From Cervus elaphus (lineage: Eukaryota; Chordata; Mammalia; Artiodactyla; Cervidae): 64,000 nucleotides of DNA. The notes beneath the pieces were generated by a model that saw only the letters and a program-made list of their open reading frames with translations, did no database searches and was not told the DNA's origin. The stretch is from contig NC_057834.1 in NCBI RefSeq assembly GCF_910594005.1, forward strand, positions 104,001,650 to 104,065,649. Direction: 5' to 3'. The translations under genes were made by a program, and so were the position numbers. This document shows, piece by piece, positions 55,465 through 64,000 of the stretch; positions within the stretch are counted from its first letter, which is position 1; the number at the start of each line of letters is the position of its first letter.

Positions 55465-55915
55465 TCATAATGTGTGGATTCTGTATTTGTGAATTCACTT
55501 ACTTGCTAATATTTATTTGTAACCCCAAATCAATGCTTGCAGCACATTTGCAGTTATGTGCAAATTTTTTACCAAAATCTTGAGTCACGTTCCCAGCAGA
55601 GGTTGCAAGTTGACCCTCTGCTTTCATATTTTAGTCTCATGCTATAAGCAAGCATCCTATTTGTGATCTATTTGGTGGTACTTTTGGGCATTTTCACGCC
55701 ATTTGCAGGTGATTTCAATGTTTAAGATAGAACCACAGCAGAGTGCTAAAGTGCTACCTGTATTCCTAAGCATAAGAAGACTGTTTCTTGGAGAAGATAT
55801 GTGTGTTGGTAACCTTTGTTCAGGTGTGAGTTATAGCGCTGCTGGCCATTAGTTTAATGTTAATGAATCAGTGATACATATTCAAAATATAATGTGTGTA
55901 TATATATATTATTTA
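55465..55915 (+). mobile_element. Tigger-type DNA transposon, left part
   Basis: ggattctgtatttgtgaattcacttacttgc opens the non-coding part. A degraded transposase start (QSAKVLPV..., then CSGVSYSAAG, then FNVNES) follows at about 55735-55880. The last 17 bases are repeated at 63757-63773 on the far side of the L1. Pogo/Tc1-mariner superfamily; non-functional. Confidence 0.78.
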
Positions 55916-56265
55916 TTTATTTTTCATTTATTTTTATTAGTTGGAGGCTAATCACTTCACAACATTGCAGTGAGTTTTGTCATACATTGACATGAATCAG
56001 CCATGGAGTTACATGTATTCTCCATCCCGATCCCCCCTCCCACCTCCCTCTCCACCCAATTCCTCTGGGTCTCCACAGTGCACCAGGTCCAAGCACGTGT
56101 CTCATGCATCCCACCTGGGCTGGTGATCTGTTTCACTATAGATAATATACATGCTGTTCTTTTGAAACATCCCACCCTCACCTTCTCCCACAGAGTCCAA
56201 AAGTCTGTTCTGTATTTCTGTGTCTCTTTTTCTGTTTTGCATATAGGGTTATCATTACCATCTTT

Positions 56266-59200
56266 CTAAATTCCATATATATGTGTTAGTATGCTGTAAT
56301 GTTCTTTATCTTTCTGGCTTACTTCACTCTGTATGATGGGCTCCAGTTTCATCCATCTCATTAGAACTGATTCAAATGAATTCTTTTTGACGGCTGAGTA
56401 ATATTCCATGGTGTATATGTACCACAGCTTCCTTATCCATTTGTCTGCTGATGGGCATCTAGGTTGCTTCCATGTCTTGGCTATTATAAACAGTGCTGCG
56501 ACGAACATTGGGGTGCACGTGTCTCTTTCAGATCTGGATCCTCAGTGTGTATGCCCAGAAGTGGGATTGCTGGGTCATATGGCAGTTCTATTTCCAGTTT
56601 TTTAAGAAATCTCCACACTGTTCTCCCTAGTGGCTGTACTAGTTTGCATTCCCACCAACAGTGTAAGAGGGTTCCCTTTTCTCCACACCCTCTCCAGCAT
56701 TTATTGCTTGTAGACTTTTGGATAGCAGCCATCCTGACTGGCGTGTAATGGTACCTCATTGTGGTTTAGATTTGCATTTCTCTGATAATGAGTGATGTTG
56801 AGCATCTTTTCATCTGTTTGCTAGCCATCTGTATGTCTTCTTTGGAGAAATGTCTGTTTAGTTCTTTGGCCCATGTTTTGATTGGGTCATTTATTTTTCT
56901 GGAATTGAGCTTCAGGAGTTGCTTGTATATTTTTGAGATTAATCCTTTGTCTGTTTCTTCATTTGCTATTATTTTCTCCCAATCTGAGGGCTGTCTTTTC
57001 ACCTTACTTATAGTTTCCTTTGTTGTGCAAAAGCTTTTAAGTTTCATTAGGTCCCATTTGTTTAGTTTTGCTTTTATTTCCAATATTCTGGGAGGTGGGT
57101 CATAGAGGATCCTGCTGTGATTTATGTCGGAGAGTGTCTTGCCTATGTTCTCCTCTAGGAGTTTTATAGTTTCTTGTCTTACATTTAGATCTTTAATCCA
57201 TTTTGAGTTTATTTTTGTGTATGGTGTTAGAAAGTGTTCTAGTTTCATTCTTTTACAAGTGGTTGACCAGTTTTCCCAGCACCACTTGTTAAAGAGGTTG
57301 TCTTTTTTCCATTGTATATCCTTGCCTCCTTTGTCAAAGATAAGGTGTCCATAGGTTCGTGGATTTATCTCTGGGCTTTCTATTCTGTTCCATTGATCTA
57401 TATTTCTGTCTTTGTGCCAGTACCATACTGTCTTGATGACTGTGGTTTTGTAGTAGAGTCTGAAGTCAGGCAGGTTGATCCCTCCAGTTCCATTCTTCTT
57501 TCTCAAGATTACTTTGGCTATTTGAGGTTTTTTGTATTTCCATACAAATTGTGAAATTATTTGTTCTAGTTCTGTGAAAAATACTGTTGGTAGCTTGATA
57601 GGGATTGCATTGAATCTATAGATTGATTTGGGTAGAATAGCCATTTTGACAATATTGATTCTTCCAATCCATGAACACAGCATATTTCTCCATCTGTTTG
57701 TGTCCTCTTTGATTTCTTTCATCAGTGTTTTATAGTTTTCTATGTATAGGTCTTTTGTTTCTTTAGGTAGATATACTCCTAAGTATTTTATTCTTTTTGT
57801 TGCAATGGTGAATGGTATTGTTTCCTTAATTTCTCTTTCTGCTTTTTCATTGTTAGTGTATAGGAATGCAAGGGATTTCTGTGTGTTAATTTTATATCCT
57901 GCAACTTTACTATATTCATTGATTAGCTCTAGTAATTTTCTGGTAGAGTCTTTAGGGTTTTCTCTGTAGAGGATCATGTCATCTGCAAGCAGCGAGAGTT
58001 TCACTTCTTCTTTTCCTATCTGGATTCCTTTTACTTCTTTTTCTGCTCTGATTGCTGTGGCCAGAACTTCCAACACTATGTTGAATAGTAGTGGTGAGAG
58101 TGGGCACCCTTGTCTTGTTCCTGATTTCAGGGGAAATGCTTTCAATTTTTCACCATTGAGGGTGATGCTTGCTGTGGGTTTGTCATACATAGCTTTTATT
58201 ATGTTGAGGTATGTTCCTTCTATTCCTGCTTTCTGGAGAGTTTTAATCATAAATGAGTGTTGAATTTTGTCAAAGGCTTTCTCTGCATCTATTGAGATAA
58301 TCATATGGTTTTTATCTTGCAATTTGTTAATGTGGTGTATTACATTGATTGATTTGCGGATATTAAAGAATCCTTGCATTCCTGGGATAAAGCCCACTTG
58401 GTCATGGTGTATGATTTTTTTAATATGTTGTTGGATTCTGTTTGCTAGAATTTTGTTAAGGATTTTTGCATCTATGTTCATCAGTGATATTGGCCTGTAG
58501 TTTTCTTTTTTTGTGGCATCTTTGTCAGGTTTTGGAATTAGGGTGATGGTGGCCTCATAGAATGAGTTTGGAAGTTTTGCTTCTTCTGAAATTTTCTGGA
58601 AGAGTTTGAGTAAGATAGGTGTTAGCTCTTCTCTAAATTTTTGGTAGAATTCAGCTGTGAAGCCATCTGGTCCTGGGCTTTTGTTTGCTGGAAGATTTCT
58701 GATTACAGTTTCGATTTCCTTGCCTGTGATGGCTCTGTTAAGATCTTCTATTTCTTCCTGGTTCAGTTTTGGAAAGTTATACTTTTCTAAGAATTTGTCC
58801 ATTTCATCCAAGTTGTCCATTTTATTGGCATAGAGCTGCTGGTAGTAGTCTCTTATGATCCTTTGTATTTCAGTGTTGTCTGTTGTGATCTCTCCATTTT
58901 CATTTCAAATTTTGTTAATTTGGATCTTCTCTCTTTGTTTCTTAATGAGTCTTGCTAATGGTTTGTCAATTTTGTTTATTTTTTCAAAAAACCAGCTTTT
59001 AGCTTTGTTGATTTTTGCTATGGTCTCTTTAGTTTCTTTTGCATTTATTTCTGCCCTAATTTTTAAGATTTCTTTCCTTCTACTAACCCTGGGGTTCTTC
59101 ATTTCTTCCTTCTCTAATTGCTTTAGGTGTAGAGTTAGGTTATTTATTTGGCTTTTTTCTTGTTTCTTGATGTAAGCCTGTAATGTTATGAACCTTCCCC

Positions 59201-60085
59201 TTAGCACTGCTTTTACAGTGTCCCATAGGTTCTTGGGTTGTTGTGTTTTCATTTTCATTCATTTCTATGCATATTTTGATTTCTTTTTTGATTTCTTCTA
59301 TGATTTGTTGGTTATTCAGAAGCGTGTTATTTAGCCTCCATATGTTTGAATTTTTAACAATTTTTTTTCCTGTAATTGAGATCTAATCTTACTGCACTGT
59401 GGTCAGAAAAGATGACTGGAATGATTTTGATTTTTTTGAATTTTCCAAGACCAGATTTATGGCCCAGGATGTGATCTATTCTGGAGAAGGTTCCATGTGC
59501 ACTTGAGAAAAAGGTGAAGTTGATTGTTTTGGGGTGAAATGTCCTATACATATCAATTAGGTCTAGCTGGTCCATTGTGTCATTTAAGGTTTGTGTTTCC
59601 TTGTTAATTTTCTGTTTAGTTGATCTATCCATAGTTGTGAGTGGGGTATTAAAGTCTCCCACTATTATTGTGTTACTATTAATTTCCTCTTTCATACTCG
59701 TTAGCGTTTGCCGTACATATTGCGGTGCTCCTATGTTGGGTGCATATATATTTATAATTGTTATATCCTCTTCTTGGATTGATCCTTTGATCATTATGTA
59801 GTGTCCTTCTTTGTCTCTTTTCACATCCTTTATTTGAAAGTCTATTTTATCTGATATGAGTATTGCGACTCCTGCTTTCTTTTGGTCTCCGTTTGCATGA
59901 AATATTTTTTCCCAGCCCTTCACTTTTAGTCTGTATGTGTCTCTTGCTTTGAGGTGGGTCTCTTGTAGACAGCATATATAGGGGTCTTGTTTTTGTATCC
60001 ATTCAGCCAATCTTTGTCTTTTGGTTGGGGCATTCAACCCATTTACATTTAAGGTAATTATTGATAGGTGTGGTCCCGTTGCCAT
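56266..60085 (-). pseudogene. L1 ORF2 (endonuclease and reverse transcriptase), broken
   Basis: The endonuclease is intact for 243 codons (60085-59354; NVNGL, LQETHL, VGDFN, FSDHSAV blocks). A longer A run near 59365 shifts the frame; a second shift lies near 59233. Stops occur at 58905-58907 (TGA for arginine) and 56766-56768 (TAA for lysine). Between these two stops the RT is open for 684 codons (58820-56766), with motif A IISIDAEKAFD, motif B SGTRQGCPLSPLLF and motif C LLADD. A last frameshift near 56510 precedes the cysteine-rich C-terminus. The usual motif C is FADD; here the phenylalanine is leucine. Confidence 0.92.
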
Positions 60086-60136
60086 TTACTTTGTTGTTTT
60101 GGGTTCACGTTTATACAACCTTTCTGCTTTTCCTGT

Positions 60137-61063
60137 CTAGAGAAGATCCTTTAGCATTTGTTGAAGAGCTGGTTTAGTGGTGCTGAATTCTCTTAGCTTT
60201 TGCTTGTCTGTAAAGCTTTTGAATTCTCCTTCATATCTGAATGAGATCCTTGCTGGGTACAGTAATCTAGGTTGTAGGTTATTCTCTTTCATTACTTTCA
60301 GGACGTCCTGCCATTCCCTTCTGGCCTGGAGGGTTTCTATTGATAGATGAGCTGTTATCCTTATGGGAATCACTTTGTGTGTTATTTGTTGTTTCTCCCT
60401 TGCTGCTTTTAATATTTGTTCTTTGTGTTTGATCTTTGTTAATTTGATTAATATGTGTCTTGGGGTGTTTCACCTTGGGTTTATCCTGTTTGGGACTCTC
60501 TGGGTTTCTTGGACTTGGGTGGCTATTTCCTTCCCCATTTTAGGGAAGTTTTCAGCTATTATCTCCTCGAGTATTTTCTCATGGCCTTTCTTTTTGTCTT
60601 CTTCTTCTGGGACTCCTATGATTCGAATGTTGGGGCGTTTCACAGTGTCCCAGAGGTCCCTGAGGTTGTCCTCATTTCTTTTGATTCTTTTTTCTTTTTT
60701 CCTCTCTGCTTCATTTATTTCCACCATTTTATCTTCTACCTCACTTATCCTATCTTCTGTCTCCATTATTCTACTCTTAGTTCCCTCCAGAGTGTTTTTG
60801 ATCTCATTTATTGCATTATTTATTTTTAATTGACTCTCTTTTATTTTTTCTAGGTCTTTATTAAACATTTTTTGCATCTTTTCAATCTTGTCTCCAGGCT
60901 ATTTATCTGTAACTCCATTTTTTTCCCCAAGATTTTGGATCATTTTTATTATCATTATTCTAAATTCTTTTTCAGGTAGATTCCCTATCTCCTCCTCTTT
61001 TGTTTGACTTGGTAGGCATTTTTCATGTTCCTTTACCTGTTGGGTATTTCTCTGCCTTTTCAT
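60137..61063 (-). pseudogene. L1 ORF1 (RNA-binding chaperone), broken
   Basis: The start is the ATG at 61063 (MKRQRN). A coiled coil, an RRM-type part (NIRIIGVPEEEDKKKGHEK, about 60640) and a C-terminal domain (HLSIETLQARREWQDVLKVM, about 60350) follow, giving 309 codons including stop. Breaks: two mutually correcting frameshifts near 60930-60890 with a TAG between them, and a TGA at about 60470 in place of an arginine codon after NRINP. The rest is open. ORF1 protein normally coats L1 RNA as a trimer in the cytoplasm. Confidence 0.85.
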
Positions 61064-63756
61064 CTTGTTTAGATTGCTGTGTCTGGACTGGGCTTTCTGT
61101 ATTCTGGAGGTTTGTGGTTCCTTTTTATTGTGGAGGTTTTACCCAGTGGATGGGGTTGGACGATTGGCTTGTCAAGGTTTCCTGGTTAGGGAAGCTTGCG
61201 TTGGTGTTCTGGTGCGTGGAACTAGATTTCTTCTCTCTGGAGTGCCCAGTAATGAGTTTTGAGATGGGTCTATGTGTTAGGTGTCACCTTGGGCAGCCTG
61301 TATGTTGACGTCCAGGGCTATGTTCCTGTGTTGCTGGAGAATTTGCGTGGTCTGTCCTGCTCTAAAACTTATTGGCTGTTGGGTGGTGGTTGGTTTCAGT
61401 GTAGGTATGGAGGCTTTTGGACGGTCTCTTATTACTTAAAGTTCCATGTAGTCAGGAGTTTTCTGGTGTTCTCAGGTTTTGGGCTTAAGTCTCCTGCCTC
61501 TGGATTTCAGTTTTATTCTTCCAGTAGTCTTAAGACTTCTCCAACTATACAGCACTGATAATAAAACTTCTAGGTTAATGGCGAAAAGATTCTCCCCCGT
61601 GAGGGACACCCAGAGAGGTTCACAGAGTTACATGAAGAAGAGGAGAGGGAGGAGGGAGATAGAGATGAGCAGGAGGAGAAAAAGGGGGACTCAAGAGGAG
61701 AGAGACAGATCTACCAGTTGTCTGTTCCCAGAGTGTTCTCTGTAGCCCAGACACCCACAAAGATTCACAGAATTGGATTGGGAAGAGAAGGGGAAAGGAG
61801 GAAATAGAGGTGTTCTGAGGTAGAAAACAGAGAGTCAAGATTGGGAGAGAATAATCAACACACTCCTGAATAAAAATGGGAACTGAATATTGGCTTCTTA
61901 AATGTCCACAATTTATATCATATACTGAAAAACAAAGATTAAAAATCTAGAGTAGAGGTTAGACTCTTAAAAATACTGTATTAAAAACAAAAACCAAAAC
62001 ACACAAAAAAATTTTAGAAATATATATGAAGTTCGGTTTAAAAATAGGGCTTTTTTTTTTTTGTAAGGTTATAGTGTAATGAAAATGAAAATTAAGGAGT
62101 AGTAGAGGAGTAATAGAGGACTTTAAAAGGAAATAAGAGAAAAAGAAAAATAGAAAATAGAAGAGAAAAAGGAAAAAAAAGAAAAAACACAAGAAAAAAA
62201 ATTTTTTCCTAATTAAAAAAATCATAAAAATCAATGAAAATGAAAGTTAAGGAGTAATGGGGAAGTAATAGGGAATTTTAAAAGAAAATAAGAGAGAAAA
62301 AATAAAAAAGAAAAAATAAAAAAAAGAAAAAAAAGAGAAAAAAGTAAAATTATATCTAGGAGTTTCTCTGGAGCTGTTGCGGTCAGTGTGGGTTCGGCTC
62401 AGTTTCAGATAGCTCCTTGTTCCAGCTTACACTTCTCGATATCTACAGGCCGCTTCCGGTGTAGTCAGTGTTACCTATAGGGATTTTAATCTGTTGCACC
62501 GGTCCCTTCTGAAGTGGTTCCCTTTGTTTACTTGGCTTCTGTTTGCCCGTCTCTTCAGTGCCTAATTTCTGCCCTGACACAGGCGGGCGGAGGTGGTCTC
62601 TTATTCAGGTTGCTAGTTCCGTCGCGCTGCGGGGAGGGGCTGGCTCTGCTTTCCCTGCCTAGGCTGCTCAGGCTCCCTGCTGTTCTATATGGAGCGTGCC
62701 CTGCGCTGCGCTCGGTTCCAGCCCTCGGGTGTTCCACAAAAGCGCGGAACAAAAAGCTGCGCCTGCTTTTTGTGCCTTCCCTGTCTGAGCGGCTCAGGCA
62801 GCCAGGAGCTTGACGGGCGCACTCTCCCGGGGTGCGGCGCGCCTTCTCCCCTTCGCAGTCCTAGCCTCAGTTTCCACCCGCGCCAGTCGGGTGCGTGCGC
62901 CTTCTGCCCTCTGCGTCCTCAGCCCCAGTCCCCGACCGTGCAGGTCGGGTGCCTGCGCCCTGTGTCTTGCCGCGACCCTCCTGGTGGATGTCAACCATCC
63001 AGAATCTCAGGAGGTCTTTGATTAGAAACTGGAGGCCTGTTTGCAGTGCGGTAGGGGATGCGGTCCTTGGGGCCGAGCCTGCCCCTTTCCCCTCCCTCTG
63101 CCTCCAGCCTCTGGTGGGGCTGGGTCAGTCCGCAGCCTGCGAGCTCTTCTCTGGACTTTTTCGGTCCCTTTGTTCTGTGAGCGGGCAGCAGTGTGTTCGG
63201 GCCTGTTAATTTTCTCTCTCTCTTTTGCTGTCCCACAGTTTAAGTTGGTAACTCACAAAAGCTCCCTCCGATTGTCCTCAGTGCACTCTGGCCTGGTCCT
63301 TACCCTAAGCAATGCCGCCCACTCCTCTCCGTTCTGCCCCCACTTGCTGGTGGCGGATGTGGGTGTCTGGGGTACTTTTCTGCTGGCAGTTGCTTTTAGG
63401 CACATAATCTGTGGGTTTTATTTATTGTTCCCCTCTCAGTCAGGTTGCCCTCTGAGATTCAAAAACTTCCCCCAGACCAGCCAGTGCGAGGGTTTCCTGG
63501 TGTTTGGAAACTTCCTCTGTTAAGACTCCCCGGGACAGAGCTCCGTCCTTAGCTGTTTTGTCTCTCTTTTTATCTTTTATATTTTGTCCTACCTCCTTTT
63601 GAAGACAATGGGTTGCTTTTCTGGGTGCCTGATGACCTCAGCTAGCAATCAGAAGTTGTTTTGTGAAGTTTGCTCTGCGTTCAGTTATTCTTTTGATGAA
63701 TTTGTAGGAGAGAAAGTGGTCTCCCCGTCCTATTCCTCCACCATCTTGGCTCCTCC
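61064..63756 (-). promoter_or_regulatory. L1 5' UTR with CpG-rich promoter region
   Basis: The first 1.4 kb (about 63750-62380) is GC- and CpG-rich. The next 0.8 kb (62380-61560, minus strand) is T-rich with pyrimidine runs; the plus strand there is A- and AG-rich. The YY1-type motif near the start is where L1 initiation is commonly placed. CpG density is high enough for methylation control to be expected. Confidence 0.75.
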
Positions 63757-63928
63757 TATATATATATTATTTAAAAAGCATAAAACAAGGCTGTATATTG
63801 ATCAGTTGATGAAAATGTGCCCTAACCTTGTATTTCCCCTGGTATCAATTGTTCAATACTAGCAATTTCAGTGTTTGCTGCCACTTTACAGAACTACCTC
63901 AAATAATGAGAATTGACTGTATCTATGC
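63757..63928 (+). mobile_element. Tigger-type DNA transposon, right part
   Basis: It continues the copy at 55465-55915 after the L1: KHKTRLYIDQLMKM in translation, then aataatgagaattgactgt, which matches the end of the copy at 29290-30190. Confidence 0.78.
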
Positions 63929-64000
63929 ACACATTTTCCCCCTGGGAGCCAGTTACTAAACATTATCAACACACCATTGACTGGGATGTCCTTTCTCAAA

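Larger units (their letters stand above)
55916..63756 (-). mobile_element. L1, apparently full length, 7.84 kb
   Basis: On the minus strand it starts at 63756 with a YY1-like ccaagatggtgg (63750-63739), has a GC-rich 5' UTR, ORF1 (61063-60137), a 51-bp spacer, ORF2 (60085-56266) and a 3' UTR ending in an A-rich tail at 55916. The 17-bp duplication tatatatatattattta is at 55899-55915 and 63757-63773. No other repeat interrupts it, which suggests a fairly recent insertion. ORF1 and ORF2 have several stops and frameshifts and could not support movement without repair. The type is artiodactyl L1. Confidence 0.92.

Noticed and set aside
55861..55920. TA-rich stretch as a microsatellite only
   Set aside because: It is the target duplication of the L1 and part of the Tigger sequence.
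56766..58820. Long open frame as a host gene
   Set aside because: It contains L1 reverse transcriptase motifs and sits at the right place in an L1; it is a transposon frame.

Overview
This window is ordinary nuclear DNA of a ruminant, most likely a bovid. The evidence is its repeat content: BovB (RTE-type) LINEs, the SINEs derived from them (Bov-tA, Bov-A/Bov-A2), tRNA-Glu-type CHR SINEs and artiodactyl L1 elements, on a background of ancient mammalian repeats (MIR, L2-like, MLT1, Tigger). I recognise no host protein-coding exon, rRNA or tRNA gene and no CRISPR array. Nearly every long reading frame belongs to a transposable element and is broken. The sequence reads as intergenic or intronic DNA built by repeated, often nested, insertion.

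Layout. 0-6 kb: a decayed hAT-superfamily transposase-like pseudogene (about 880-2720) with a CHR SINE in it and a 53-bp inverted duplication, then mostly unassigned DNA. 6.06-11.63 kb: a class I (gammaretrovirus-like) endogenous retrovirus on the minus strand. It has two 432-bp LTRs, a 5-bp target duplication, a proline-type primer binding site, gag, protease, integrase and the last part of env. Most of reverse transcriptase/RNase H and nearly all of env are deleted. 13.6-23.7 kb: an L1 3' end whose A-rich tail was the target of a second L1. That L1 is bounded by a 19-bp duplication and keeps both its 5' and 3' ends, but its middle is replaced by a Bov-tA and an almost complete BovB.

24-55 kb is a patchwork: MLT1 LTRs, L2-like and MIR fragments, truncated L1 3' ends, two more BovB 3' ends, about twenty Bov-tA/Bov-A copies on both strands, a Tigger DNA transposon copy holding two SINEs, a GT microsatellite with a G-rich minisatellite (42.5-42.9 kb), and a run of G tracts (45.83 kb). 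55.9-63.76 kb: a 7.84-kb L1 on the minus strand, apparently full length, with a CpG-rich 5' UTR and a 17-bp target duplication. It interrupts a second Tigger copy that resumes at 63.757 kb. Its ORF2 contains a 684-codon open stretch, but ORF1 and ORF2 both carry stops and frameshifts.

How the parts relate: this is a record of successive colonisation. L2, MIR, MLT1 and Tigger are oldest; older L1s and CHR SINEs come next; BovB, Bov-tA, the young L1 and the retrovirus are later. The L1s are the likely source of the machinery for CHR copying, and BovB for the Bov-tA family, whose 3' halves are BovB-derived. Family names are from recognition, not from a database search. Boundaries not supported by a target-site duplication are approximate.
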